64,000 bases of DNA from Candolleomyces eurysporus (GCA_027579435.1 JANBPK010000008.1:1-64000), one strand, 5' to 3'. Counted from the stretch's first letter, positions 12,601 through 25,500 are shown. The notes: generated by a model from the letters alone, not told the origin. Program-made: numbers and translations.

Positions 12601-15600
12601 CAACGATGGGAATCTTGCCTTTCGAGCTAGGCTCTTCCTTGACTGGCGTCTTTTCCTTCTCCTTCTCGCTCTCAGCAGACTCGGCGATTTCACCTTCTTC
12701 TACCGCATCCTCTTTCTCCTTCTCTCCATCCTTTGCCTTGAGAGCCTCAGCCTTCTCACCAGCAGCGACCTCCTTCACCTTGACCACTTTCACAGGCTTC
12801 TCCTGCACAATGACCTTCCTCTCACGATTGCCGACTAAGCCACCACCCAAATCAAAGTTGTACGGGAACGGCAGCTCGGGATACACGAATGTGCCAAGAC
12901 TGACGGTCGTCTTCGCCCTGACTTCAGGTTTGCGTTCAAACTCTTCCTCCTTCTCTGCAAGCAGCAAAGCAGCGGTACCAGCAGTCTTTGCGGAGTCAGA
13001 CATGTCCTTTGCCAGTTCCAATGGCGAAGAAGCAAGCAGCGTGAGAGTGGACATGGGCATCGGTAGTCTTGCGTTGTCACCACCAGGAGCGTCGGCAGCG
13101 GGTCCCGTACCCGACCCCGAAAGCGAAGCTGACACAGGGACGTAGCCAGGGGGCGCGTTGTAAGGGTGTGCTGGAGGTTGTCCGTGAGAAGGACCTGGAG
13201 CTGGCTGTACCATGCCATTCGCTCCAGAGCCATGGGGGACCCCATTCGCATTCCCTTCGATGGGTGGAGGCATAGCCCTGTCTTCGAAAGCGTACTGCTG
13301 TTGAGGATGTGAGGGCCCATACCCAGGCGGTGGCGGCGGCCCGTAGCCAGTAGGTTGTTGGCCAGGTGGATAACCGGATGGTGGAGGAGGACCATGATAG
13401 CCATATTGCTGGGATTGACTGGGATGAGGATGATGGTGGTGATGATGATGCACATGATGGTGATGACCCTGAGGACCAGGAGGACCAGGATGATAGCCAA
13501 CTTCGATAGGCACAGGCCCACTGGAAGATTCGTGCCATCCAGGCGGGGGAGGAGGGCCCATGCTGTGGGGCGGAGGGGCGCCATACGCATAGCCCATTTC
13601 CACATCCGCGTCACGAGCAAGAGGAGGCGGTTGCTGAGAGTTGATAACAGCGATTCCGTGTTCTCGTTCCCTCTCCCTCTCCCGCTCACGCTCCCGCGGA
13701 TGCATATCGTCGTTGTACTGTTGCGGATACGGTCCCTGATGGCGTCTGGTCTCTCTTTCCCTCTCCCTCTCCCGCTCCCGCGCTTGCTGCTGTGATGATG
13801 ACAGCGACGGATGCCGCGAATGTCCGTGAGGCTCAGGACCTTCAGGCCTTCTTCCTCCACTCGGGACACCACTCGGAGGGGCAGGCTGGCCAATAATTGC
13901 GGCAACATAGTACTCCCGCTCCCGCTCGCGTTCTCTCTCCCTCTCACGTACATCCCGAACTTGAGATGGCGGCTGGTCCTTGGGTGGCACACCTGGGACT
14001 CTCGAAGGCGGTAGTGGTCCATGAGTCGGTTTCTTGACATCTCGTTGTTCTCGCTCCCGCTGTTCCCGTTGTTGCTCCCGCATAGGATCCTTGGGTTCCC
14101 TGATGATCTCCCTGTTATCTCGACGTTCGGACGGGAGACTTGCGCGTCCTTTGGTGTCTCCTGGCGGAAGTGTGGCCGGTAAGCCACCTCCACCAAGCAT
14201 GCCTCCAGGGATAACATTCATTCCACCGACTGTATTCCCTAGACCAACAGAGGAACATGATCAGCAAGTTATGTCAAAACCGGAAATTGATACATACCAG
14301 GAACCCCAGGACCTATCGTGGACACGGAGTTGACACTCATATTGATGGTTCCCATATGCGAGGCAAGTATCGTAGGATTAGGCGAGCCCACTCTGGAGCC
14401 ATTGCGCGAGCTTCGTTCACCGGGACCCACGAAATTGGAGATGAACGCTGTGTTAAATCTTCCCTGATGATGGCTTTGANGGGGGAAGAGGTCCGGGTTG
14501 GCTCGAAGAAGTACCCATCTGCTGAGCTTGTGATGAAGGTGGTCGCTGGGCCTCGCGCTGGGGAGGCGCAGCGGAAGGAGGTGGCACTCCAGGCCCTATG
14601 ATAATAGGAGGATTTCTTCCGGCCCCGTCTCGATTCTCGCCACCCTCTCGCGGCTCCCTCACATCACGCACTTCACGTTCCCTCTCTCGCTCACGCGTCT
14701 GCAGCTCCCTGTCTCTCTCCCTCATCTCCCTCTCTCTTNTCTCGCTCTCGCAGAATCTGCATCTGTTCTCGTTCCCTCTCCCTCTCCCTCTCCTTTTCGA
14801 GCAACTCCCTCTCTCGGTGTTTCTCCCGTTCCCTGAGCTCTTCACGCTCACGCTCTCTATCCCACTGCCTTTCTCTTTCCCTCCGCTCACGCTCATACAC
14901 ATCATAGTCTCGAGACCTAGGTGCTTCTCTTGCATCTCGTTCGCGCTCACGCGGGTCCATTCGGTCACGATATGACGGGGGGGAATTCGAGTCTCTCTTC
15001 GACCTCGTCTGCCATGATGACATCCCGAGGAGGTGGAGGACGTCCTGCAATAGTCCTGGGTGTTCCCACCATCTGCTGCTGCTGCTGCATCCCCGAAGGC
15101 GCCACCTTCTCCCTTTCTCTCGCTTCCTGCTCACGCATGTATCTTCGTGCTTCACTGTCCCTTATTTCACGTTCTCGTCGGTCCCGTCGTTCGCGTTCTT
15201 GAATGTCGCGCTCCCTCATCATCTCTTGCTCTTGCTGGATTTCTCGCCTGGCGCGCATGTCGCGTTCCCTGATCTCCCTCTCCCTAATCTCCCTCTCTCT
15301 TTCGCGCTGTTCTCTATATTCGCGCTCATTGAACTCGGCCAATTCCCTGTCTCGCAAATCGCGATCCCGAACGTCGCGATAATCCCTCCCTCTCATCCCT
15401 ACGTGCTCACGTTCACTTCTCTCCCGTTCAGCACGTTCACGGTCCCTGGGACTGGGAGCAGAAGAGCCTGGTGGAGGACCTTGGCCACCCGAGGAAGGTG
15501 GCGGTCTATGTATAGAGCCGTGGCTATGGTGGCCTGGAGGTCCTTGAGAAGAGGACGAAGGTGGAGGCGGAGGGGGGTCGTAGGACCTATGGCCACTATA

Positions 15601-17402
15601 CCCAGAGGCAGCCGCGGCGTAAGGGTTGAGAGGCGGAGCATGGCCCGAGGTCGATGCAGGATGAGTGAGGGGCGACTGACTAGGCGCGCCACTCCTGCTG
15701 AGGATTGGTGAAGTCGCGGCGGGACCTGGGTGGCCATGACTAGGAGGTGGCGGCGGGCCATAGGTCATTCCACGGGGCGAGGTGATGGGTGAGGGAGCGA
15801 CGGCAGACGCTGACGCTGAGGCCGAAGACAACGCACGCTCTCGCTGCATGTGATGGTGTTCTCGGTCTCGATTTTCCCTCTCACGGTAGAGAGCTCTTTC
15901 TCTCTCCCTTTCGGATTCGCTGGAAGGTGTCACTCCTCCGCTTCTGGAGGGTGGGAAAGGTGGCGGCAGTCCACTTCTAGAGGACGGAGGAGGCAAGGAA
16001 TGGGAAGAATGCGACGGGATCTGGCTGTGATGCTGTCTCGGTGTGCTGGAGCTGCTGCCTGGAGGAGGCCCGGGCGGCAATCCACCTTGCGTTGACGTTG
16101 AGCGGAGATGGTCCATTGGGTGATCTCTCGGGTCGGGTCTTTCTCTATTTAAGAGGATATCGCGTTCGCGCTCCATGAATGAATTAGATTGCGGTGGGGT
16201 GTGCATTGGAGGTGGCATGCCTGAGGGCTTGTGTGACATTGGTGGAAGATCGTCTACGCAGCCCAAATCAGAGCAAGCTCAAAAGCATGGGGAGAAAACG
16301 CTAAACGATGCAAAGGTACAGAGAAGCTGTGCTCGAGATGCACCTCGCGAAAGAGAAGGTATCTATTTCTAATCGAATCTGTAGGAATAACGCACCTGGC
16401 GGCGTGCCTGTTCCGGGACCACTAAGCTGAGATGGTGGTGGCATGCTGTTGCTGGTGTTCGGCGCTGGCCCAACCCCAAAAGGTGTTCCACTGGCAGAAG
16501 ACACCGNTTTTTCTCCTGGCTCCTTGCTGTTGGGACTGCACCTGGTGGTATTCCTTGTCGTATGCAGGAGAGCCCGGGTGGCTTGGGTGCTGGAGGGGCA
16601 GCTGGCCTGAAGGAAAGGCGCGTTCAAGTTGATGATGATGATGGTGCTGGTTCGACCACTCACTGGAACGCAAAAGTCCTCCGCCACCACCGATGCCGGA
16701 CGATGCCGAGCTCCGTCTCTCCCTCACACCTCCTCCGTATCCCGGCCCGGCCCAACCCGGCGCCGTCGACGACAAACCTTCGTCACTGCCACTGTTGACG
16801 CCCATTTGTTGACTGCTCGTCATATTGCCGCTATGCACGGCTTTAGTGCTGCTCGGGCTCGATGATGCCAAAGTTGTGTTAGGTCGGAGCGAAGCCATGG
16901 CGGGTGATGGGTGTGATGAGTGAGCATGAGGAGGGGCATGGCCATGAGGCCCAGAGAACCCCTGGGGGCCACCGAGACGAGAAGAAGACGGGCTCGTGTT
17001 GACATTGGAATTGCTTTTTGGGTCCTTCATCGACATTATGGGCGATAAGGGCGTCGGTCCTCGATGATGCGGATGCGATGGTGGAGGCGGAGATTGTAGA
17101 TGAGGTGGCGGCAGCCCTCCGCGATAATTGTCTTGGGTTACGTTGCTCGATGGGTAAGGTTGGGGTACGCCTGACCGTGTATCAGAAGGCGAATGAACCA
17201 AACTTCGAATTCCAGGATTGCCACTTGACTGTTGGGGCCGTGATCCACGGTTCCAGGGTTCCCTTTCCTGTTGAGGAGATTGCGATGGTGGAGGTGGTTG
17301 TGGTGGTTGTGGTGGGCCCCCGCCTGCGGTACTTCCAGCACGTCCCCTGCGTCCATTCTCATCATCGGAGGGCGTTTCTTGCAATAGAGCTGCTACGTTC
17401 AT
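9628..17402 (-). CDS. RXT3: RXT3-like histone deacetylase (Rpd3L) complex subunit, very large
   Basis: Exons on the minus strand are 17402-16396, 16253-14298, 14238-11564, 11513-10903 and 10849-9628. Ignoring three N bases and one extra C in the 7-base run at 14987-14993, they total 7467 nt, exactly 2489 codons, with no other frame break. The RXT3 domain is near the C-terminal third: KYTPRRIYTDDSDVALCALH then SGWISW, followed by long basic and acidic segments and VGYKYDPMMLRQ after the last intron. The N-terminal ~1400 residues are low complexity: Ser/Pro/His/Gln tracts and long Arg-Glu/Arg-Asp repeats. In yeast Rxt3 belongs to the Rpd3L deacetylase in the nucleus; that role is inferred here. 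This is many times the yeast protein's length. MNVAALLQETPSDDE at 17402 is a plausible start. Confidence 0.72.
13650..15440 (-). repeat. Arg-Glu/Arg-Asp codon repeats (purine-rich coding strand)
   Basis: Inside the RXT3-like gene the coding strand repeats gag/cg(c,t)/gaa/cgg-type codons in several blocks (about 13.66-13.79, 13.91-13.95, 14.66-14.96 and 15.1-15.44 kb). They encode runs such as REREREREREY and ERERDAREAP. On the plus strand this appears as (ctccct)n and (cgctc)n-like pyrimidine tracts. Alternating Arg/Glu-Asp tracts are known from splicing and mRNA-processing proteins, where they form charged, condensate-prone segments. Confidence 0.75.
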
Positions 17403-18413
17403 GCTGCCAAAATAGCGTGAATCGAAATTGAATGAATGCCGTTATCCACTTTTAGTCCCCCTCCTGAGTTGTCGCGCCACGAAATACTGAAGCCCAAGTC
17501 GGAAGTTGACGGTGGTGTCTTTTAAAGCGCGGTTGGAGGAAGGCGACCCTGCACGGCACTTTGTATGTAGGATTTGCTGTCCTGACACAAGGTGTCAATA
17601 CTGCAATCATCGAGCACGGCTGCGTCAGCGCCTGCCCGCACATCGGGTCCACGAGCGAGGCGCAAGACAATGTTTGGGAGGATACTCGGAAAACACACAC
17701 ACCTCGACTCGGCGAATGAGGACAGCCTGAAGTTGCCGGGCCCCGGGGGTGAGACGTCGAGGAGAACGGGCGGTGGATGGCGGCGACGACGCGGCGAAGG
17801 AGGTTGGAGCGAGCAGAGGGGACAGCGTCAGGGGCAGAGGCGGAGAGATTGTGATTGTGCGTGAAAGAAGGAAGGCAAGAAGAAAAAGGCAGAACTACGA
17901 CGACACATCCAGGCCACCGTCCAAATCCGTGCGAATCGAGATCCCGCTGTCCCCCCATCTTTTCTTCGAATTTTCGAACAAACAGGGGACAGGTCGATCA
18001 CACGATCGAGATCTTGATTAGCCAACTTGGGCCGAGCACACGTGGCGGGGTGGGAAACTGACTCAGGCGCGCGGGGAGTGCGATTATCTCAAAACACAGG
18101 GAGGGATCCAGGACAGCCAGGGTATGTGCGTCCGCTGACACCCCACCCGCAAGCTTCTGCCGTTACGATCACCATGGAGCTTGCTCTGCGCTCGGAAATA
18201 GCCCACACGGACAGGCATCGTGTTGGCACACATGACGCTCCCTACGTCGGTACAGGCACCGCAATGTGTTCGACTCGTCAATCAAATCAACGTAATCTCT
18301 TGAGCAGGTTCTGCAACATTTNCCCCCGTGATGGCGTAAATAATGCAATGTCTGCGGCAGTTGCCAATATACTTCCGACAACCTTCCTATGTATACAATC
18401 TCGACAGTGTCGG
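17403..18413. other. RXT3-like promoter and intergenic region
   Basis: The region lies upstream of the RXT3-like start and downstream of the GatA stop, both minus. A 168-codon minus-strand open frame (17452-17958) is Ser/Pro/Arg-rich without motifs and looks like 5' leader sequence. An N beside a C-run occurs at 18322. Nothing else is recognised. Confidence 0.45.
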
Positions 18414-20394
18414 TCACAAGCATGACATCGCGTTCCCAACATCCAAAACAAGCTCGTCCGCGCCCCACTGTCCGATGATACTGCATCCAATCGGCCATCC
18501 ATCGTCTCCCCCCGCCTCGCCGGGACACGGAACGTTGAGCGCAGGAAGTCCCGCCAGAGAGGCTGGAACTGTCAGCAAGTCTTGCACGTAAGCATCCAAT
18601 GACGAATTGGACAATGTCCCAGAGGAGAGCGTCGGTGCAGATCCGATCGCCGAAGGATGAAGTAAGACATCAACGCCCTGTCCAGAGTTGTTGTCCGCAA
18701 CCTTGGAATCCCCGCGAACATTGGGACTAGAAAAGACGGCGTCGAAGTCATCCTTGACGAGCTGGCGCACCCTCTGGGCTTGAAGGAAGTAGTTGTCGAA
18801 TGCACTAAATGTCATCGTCGGCGACAATAGGCTCGGGATACGTGAAATGACCTACTCTGCCGTCAATGCATAAGTCCCTAGCAATATACGCCGCTGGACC
18901 TCCGGACCGAAGTTTGCAGTCCTAGTTTGAGAATAGACACTCGAAACGCTCCTGATATCCGTGTGCAAACTCGGAGTCTTGCGTTCGCCTGACACAATCA
19001 TTAGGTCAATATCACCCAAAGAAACTCAAAATTAAAGCTTACCGTACTGGATCCCATCATAACGTGCCATATTACTGCTCGCTTCGGCGGAAGCTAGCAC
19101 ATAATAAGCGCTGAGTGCGTATGAAGAGGAGGGAAGCGACACGGGTATAAGTTGAGCACCATGGCTCGTCAACGATCTAAGCACTGTTCGGAACCGGTTG
19201 AGAACTGCCGTCGAAAGCTCGGTCGGGAAAAATTCCTGAGAGCGGCTCAATAAATGAAAAAGTACGTCATGAGTAAAATTACTACGCACCTGAGGTATAC
19301 CAATCTTCAGACCATTCAGTGAATTCGTCTTGTTGAGTGATTGCAATCGCTTCTTAGCATGGTCGGCCGCAGCTTTACGAATATCTGGGACGGTCGACGT
19401 CGGGTCTTTTGCATCAAAACCTGATATCCTGTCTGAAGAACACGTTAACTCTGGGACACATCCAAATAGCGAACAAGCTCACCAAATACCCGTTTCACAA
19501 CAGCAACGTCTGCTCCCAACACACCAACACAATCCAGACTATCCGCATATGAAACAACTCCCCACCTGGACCACAAATCGTTAGGGTGGTATTAAGTCGC
19601 ACAGGATAAAGCAGCCTACCGACTGACAACCCCATATGAGGGCTTGAATCCAACCACACCGCAATAAGAAGCAGGCAGTCGAATAGAGCCTCCTGTATCA
19701 GTTCCGAGGGCACTGGATTTCAATTAGACCTTCTACGAATTGAATTAAACGCCGTAACCGATACGCACGCATCACACAGTCCCATGGCTACTGCAGCAGC
19801 GCTTCCTCCCGAGCTGCCCCCTGCACTTCTCCGCTCAAACTCTGCATTCGGACTGGCATTCGGCGTCAGAGGGAAAGGATTGACCGTGGGTCCGTGTATT
19901 GAATAGATATTCAGAGACCTGCCCTACGAAATGAGCCGGGGTGTTTCGCGAGGAAATCAGCGTCGGAGTACTCACCCCATTCCGAACTCATCACAATTCG
20001 TTTTTCCGACGATATCTGCACCGTCTTCGCGTAGCTTTTGGACTACGGTGGCTTCGAAGGGCGACACGAAAGCTGGGATTGACATGACGAACGTCAGGAC
20101 AACGCGGNCCCCCCCGCGAGCGATATTGACGGCCACCGACTCACTTTTCAAAACGGATGAGGAACATGTAGTCGGAGAGTCTGTCGTTGCAATGTTATCC
20201 TTGACTGCAATCTTCAAGTCCGACAGTGGGCCCGTCCTCAACGTTGAGTGGTCCGGCTCTGGGTTAATGTGCACAAAGGCGTTAATTTTGGCGTTTTGTT
20301 CAATGACGGCCTGTCGCGTCGAATAGCATCGTGTGCAGCGGGACGAAGGTGAAGACAAGAGGCGCCTGAAGCTAGCAGTCGTGTTACCACGCAT
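18414..20394 (-). CDS. Glutamyl-tRNA(Gln) amidotransferase subunit A, mitochondrial
   Basis: Nine exons (20394-20145, 20072-19976, 19918-19769, 19712-19620, 19565-19483, 19432-19290, 19235-19043, 18988-18856, 18804-18414) give 510 residues in one frame. The amidase signature is complete. Catalytic Lys is in KIAVKDNIA, the cis-Ser in [12 protein letters not shown] and the nucleophile Ser in [15 protein letters not shown]. The last exons carry [12 protein letters not shown] and [13 protein letters not shown], as in GatA. The N-terminus ([20 protein letters not shown]) is rich in Arg and Ser and lacks acids, fitting a mitochondrial presequence. The product is the amidase part of GatCAB/GatFAB, which converts Glu-tRNA(Gln) to Gln-tRNA(Gln) in mitochondria. 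The N at 20108 falls in the first intron and does no harm. The yeast equivalent is HER2. Confidence 0.93.
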
Positions 20395-20576
20395 TGCAGG
20401 GGCGAATGATGTGCGCGCTCGTCGGGTGCCGCTGCGACGATGACGGTGAAGTTGAGTGCGTTGAAGACCGGGTCACGGCGACCAAGCCCCAGTTGGGAGA
20501 AATGATGGGACATCACAATTTTTTGCCTGTCGTCTGTCGCGTCCTCCACTCCCCACCTCTATCTCGTCGGCGCACG
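20395..20576. promoter_or_regulatory. Divergent promoter of GatA and MAK11
   Basis: Only 182 bp separate the two divergent start codons, so both promoters must be contained or overlap here. No TATA box is evident, which fits two constitutively expressed housekeeping genes. Confidence 0.5.
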
Positions 20577-22363
20577 ATGGCAAAGCCAGGGTCATCGAAG
20601 AAACCTGCAGGAAAGGTCGTTAAGAAGACCAGGATTGAAGAACCAGCACCACGGGTCTCGNAAAAAAGCTAGGATTGCAACACCACCACCGCCCAAAACC
20701 AAATCTACTTCCGCAGGAACTTCGTCCTCAAAATCATCTACAAAAGCTTCATCGAATCCTGAAAATGTATCTTCATCTAAATCTAAAGGAAAAGGGAAAT
20801 CAAAGTCCACTGAACAGAATGTGGACACCGCCGAAGACTCATCCTCACCCCTCCCAACAACGTTCAAAGTCGTAGCAGGATCATACGAAAAACTGCTCTA
20901 CGGTCTCAACGGCTCAACAACAGTGAACGATAAAGGCGAACTCGAATACCACCTCAAGCCTATCTTCATCTTCCCCGCTCACGTCTCGTGTATCAAAGCC
21001 GTCTCGGCGTCTCAGGGTGGTAAATGGCTCGCTACGGGTAGCGCAGACGAGATTATCAAAATTTGGGATTTGAGGAGGAAGAAGGAGGTTGGTGGGCTGA
21101 TGCATCATGAAGGTACGTACCCCAAGGGAAACCTGGCTTTTGTCTGCTTTGTGCCTCCAGGACGGTGCTTAGACGATATGTTTTTCNTTTTTTTCGCTAG
21201 GTTCAATAACGCACCTTAGCTTCCCCTCAAAATCGTACCTCCTCTCAGCATCCGAAGATGGCACACTATGCCTTTTCAGGGCTCGCGACTGGGCTGTATT
21301 ACGCGCTTTGAAGGGCCATAAAGGTCGAGTGAACAGCGTGGCTGTTCATCCCTCTGGAAAGGTCGCGTTGAGTGTAGGCAAGGACCGGACACTGCGTATG
21401 TGGGATCTTATGCGAGGGAAGGGATCCGCAAGTACGAAACTGGGAAAAGGTGTGTCGTCTTCTTCCTATCTGCAGTAGTCGTCCGATTTTAACTATATTT
21501 TCGTGTGTTGTAGAGGGTGAAGTTTGCAGGTGGTCTGTGGACGGCTCACTGTTCGCAGTTCAATCAGGTTCCTCGATTGATATCTACTCAACAGTACGTT
21601 GCATGCCCTTTGTTTCGATTCTCATTTCGTGAACCTCTATCTAGGACATGCAATTGTTGCACATTATTAACCACACATCCCGCCTCCACGATATTCAATT
21701 CTGTAAACGAGTGAACGGTGAAGGCGAAGTTCTTTTCGCAGCAGCAGAAGACAAGAAGTTGTCCATATACGCGATACACCAAGACCGTTCGAAAGAGCCT
21801 ACACTATTCGCTCAAATGGTTGGCCACGAGAATCGGTTCGTCCTGTCCCTAATTATTCAATGTCGNCCCCCCAAGCTGAATAACTTCCGTTTACGCTCGC
21901 TCGCTTCAGTGTGAAAGCTATGCAAACTCTCCGAATCGCCTTACCCACACAGTCCGGTCGGCCTTCGACTACCATTGTAGCCACCGCTTCCTCGGACGGC
22001 AAGATTCGTATCTTTGATATGAACGACATACCAAGTGGTATTTCCGCAACATCATCCCAAGAACCAGTCCAGATATCCGCTGCGACTGAATATGATTCCG
22101 ACAAGACGCGATTTACGTGTATCACCCTTGCAGATGGAGATTCAGAGATCATTTCATCGACTAACGCCAAGCGGAAACGAGAAGACGATGACGATGAAGA
22201 AGACGAGGAGGATGCGCCGTCAGATGAGGAAGCAGAAAGTGACGGCACCGATGAAGCAGTTGAAGGCGATGAAGAAGACGAAGGGTTTGGCTCCGGGTGG
22301 GAGGATGAAGATGAAATGGAACACGAAGTGAGCGGTGAAGAGGAAGATGATCCAAGTACTTGA
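20577..22363 (+). CDS. MAK11: MAK11/PAK1IP1-like WD40 ribosome biogenesis factor
   Basis: Exons 20577-21112, 21201-21449, 21514-21593, 21645-21835 and 21910-22363 sum to 503 codons once the N at 20661 is dropped (GTC TCG AAA AAA GCT). The protein starts with a Lys/Ser/Pro-rich tail, then WD40 repeats: WLATGSADEIIKIWDLRR, LLSASEDGTLCLFRARDW, VALSVGKDRTLRMWDLMRG and VATASSDGKIRIFDM. It ends in a long Asp/Glu tract. The blade KGHKGRVNSVAVHPSGKVAL is typical of MAK11/PAK1IP1. In yeast Mak11 acts in 60S subunit assembly in the nucleolus with Rlp24; that role is inferred by family. Ns at 21187 and 21866 are intronic. Confidence 0.87.
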
Positions 22364-22500
22364 TTGAGCTCACGTTACCACATTGCTGTAAATGTTCTCA
22401 TTGCCGTCTTGGATTGACATTCTCATTCGGCGCCATTCAGTGAGGAAAGCGGATGGCTTTCATGTCAGATATGGATTCAAGATGGTGTGTCTCCTATATA

Positions 22501-25500
22501 CTACTCGTCCAAAAAATCTATCGCCCTTTTCCGGCCCTTTGGTCCAGGAACCCGTGGCGCCTCAACGTGAGCGGACATTTCAACGACGGGAGTGATATCC
22601 GAAGCTTTAGGCGCTTTCACCTGTTCGGGAGATGGATCAACAAACATTCCCGCGTCGTTGTCCTCCTCCCGTTTCTTCTCCTTATCTTTTCGCTTCTTCT
22701 TTGGACGGTCCTTGTCTCGAGTGGGGTTCCCGAGATTTGGCTCTCCATCCTCTTCCAGCTGAAACGAGACCAGCCCCGCCTTCTTCTCTTTTTTCTTCTT
22801 CTCCTTCTTCTCCTTCTTCTCCTTCGCTCTCTGGTCGTCGCCGTTAGCTTTCGCTTTTCCCTCTCTTGGAATGAAGGTGGGCTTGAACGTCGCCAAATCC
22901 ACAGGACCGGTGTCCTGCAATTTCAATTGTTTCATTATGGACTTGGTCTGCCCAACTTCGCCATCCCTGTCGTCCTGTTCTTCGTCATCCTTATTACCAC
23001 CCTCATCATCGCTATCCTCTTCGTCGCTAGCGAATATAGCTTTGAAAATATCCATCGAGGGCCGTTCATAAGTCAAGATGTCCGCTCCTTGCGTCTCGTC
23101 TTCTCCCATACCAATATTTTCGAGCTTTCTGGGACCATTACTCGAGGATGCCCCGACACTCGAAGTCGACGGCGCCCCCGTAGGCGCGTGGAAAGTCCCC
23201 GGAGCACCCGCAGCAACCTCAGCAGCCTCCTTCTCAAAGGACATCCCGCTGAACGACGACGACTCGCCCGCCGTGGCGTCCGCTCCGGCAGGTAAATCGG
23301 GTTCCTTGACACCAAACCGCTTGCACAGGAGCTTTGCAGGCTGCCAAGGCTGCGTTTCCCGCGTCATGGGGCCGTACATGCCCATACGAGCAGCATGGAC
23401 TTTCGGAGGCACGTTCCTCTCCTCTTCCGCCCTCTTCTCCTCCTCTTGCTTCGCATAGTCCTCTTCGGTAGGTTTGTGCAGACCTTCCTGGACCTTGGGG
23501 CCCACGTCTAGTACGACGGCACTTGTGAATCGTCCAGCCATCGCCCCCGATATAGGCTTGAATAGTATGGCTGCTTTGGCGTAGTCCTCGACCTCTTTAT
23601 GGAACTTTTCAGGTTCCTGCCCCGGCAATGGAGTTAACGGTGGAGCGTTCGAGTCCGCTTGTGAGTGTAAGAATGCGGTGTACCGAGCCTGTTTCGCTGG
23701 ATCCGTTGTGAATGGTTGGAAACCCTGAAGAGCAGCCCTGGCGATGTGAGGCTCGACCTGGGGCATAGTGAATGAGGAGGGTGGAAGAGGAGCCGGGGCA
23801 CCGGGGGCAGGTGGTACATCTCCAGCAGCGATCCGCTTTATTCGTTCACGGTCCTTCTCGGACATGAACTCGAAGATAGAGCGAGTTTTCGACTCTTCGC
23901 CAAGGATTGTCCCCCTCTGTTGAGATGGTAAGCGCTCAATCACTTTCAGTCTGTTCAAGGAAACTGACCTCTGCTGCAGATATTTGCGGACGCCCACCGC
24001 TGGGGGCTGCTGGGGGCTGAGGCTTCTCCTTACTTGGGCTTGCATTCCACACTTTTCGTGGATCCGGCTCCCAACCAGGAGGGACTTCAGGCCCAGGGAA
24101 CCTGACTAAATTTGAGCTTGAACCCAAGTCTGATCGAGATATTGTGCTTACCATTTATCTTCCTGTACTGGTTGGTCGGATAGGGTGAAGCCCGGAAGGA
24201 CGGGAGTGCCATCATAGAATACTTGGGCGGGATCTTTTGCCTAGTCGGAATTAGCAAAGGTTAACATGTTTGCGTCGATTCACTCACTCCTTGAGGCTTG
24301 TTACTCTGGCGGCCTTTCCCTTTCCCAATCACAATTGTATCGTCCTGGTCGTGATCCAAGTGGTCGAAAGCGATTCTGGTCTTCGATGCTGCTGTTGAGT
24401 CATAAATGTCGACGTCATCTTCGTCTGCGTCGTTCAGCGCCCCAAGACCGAAGCCGGCTATTCAACTGTTGTTAACAAGCAGCAGTGCCATTGCGAAATG
24501 TAGTATACGCACCAGAGATCTTCGGTCCAGAAGCCCCCTTCTGGCCTGATTCCGCTCCAATACTCTCGTTCAAAGTCAGCCCGGGCGTGTAACCAAGCCC
24601 ATAACCCTTGTTCTTGCGAGAAACGCTGAGAATCGGGGTATCTCGTCTTGGATACTTGTGTTTGCTTGCTTCTTCATCGTCGGACCCAACATCCAGGGCG
24701 CTTTCAGTGCTCTTCACACCAGTGTAAGGATCAAACGCCTGAGCATCCTGCCGTTTCCGTTCCGCCAAACTAACACGGGTGCCTATCCCTTGCCCAGGCC
24801 GCCAACCCATCTTCTTCAGGATTTTCATTCCAGGAGAATCCTTGTGTTGAGCAGAGGCCAGCGCCGTGGCGATAGGGCTTGAGAAGTTCTAGTGATTTTG
24901 AGGTCNTTTTAGCNAAAAAGTATCTGAGCTAAAACGCACTCATTGTCCAGTCCCATATTGCCTGCCGGTTGAGACGAACTCCCAGTAGAGTCGGGTTCTG
25001 CTGTGCTGACGAGTGTCCGGTTTTCGTTCAGCTCTCTGAGATCTTCCTCGTCCATAAAGTCTTCCGGTTTGGCAGCGACCTGCTTCGCCCTATCCGACCG
25101 CGAAGACACGAACGTCGATGGCGTCCATCCTAGTTATCAGAACGTTCATAATGATATAGCAAAGACTTTGGCTCGGCGACGCACCTTCTTTTGACCCCAC
25201 CGTATTGAAGTAACCTGCGGAGAAACCTCCAGTGAACGCGCCGTGCAGCCTTCTCCGACCCCTCTCATCGCGAACCTGCTCGTCCGTTAGCCTTTACTTC
25301 TCTCAAGCAAGCGATGGTCATATACCTCCTGTTTCCACAGAGGCACAAACTCCCCGGTATCCTTTGTTTTCTCGAGTGGTGGAAGGGGTGTTCCAATCTA
25401 CCAACCCACGTTCAAGTCAGTTCAGGTTGTGCAAGTCATATATGGACACTCACCAAGCAGAAGTTCTCCGTAGCCTTCCTGCTCGTCAGATCCACCCCCA

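Noticed and set aside
12477..13145. 222-codon plus-strand Ser-rich open frame
   Set aside because: Antisense shadow of the RXT3-like coding exon; Ser-rich because the sense strand is Glu/Ala/Pro-coded.
13400..13480. His-rich run suggesting a metal-binding site
   Set aside because: It is one of many single-residue tracts in the RXT3-like N-terminus and has no defined site geometry.
12835..14217. 460-codon open frame on the same strand as the RXT3-like gene in another frame
   Set aside because: It overlaps the real frame, which carries the RXT3 domain and the splice-consistent joins; the other frame is a compositional shadow of repeats.
17452..17958. 168-codon minus-strand open frame upstream of the RXT3-like start
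   Set aside because: No motif, unusual Cys/Ser/Arg composition, and it sits where the promoter and leader should be.
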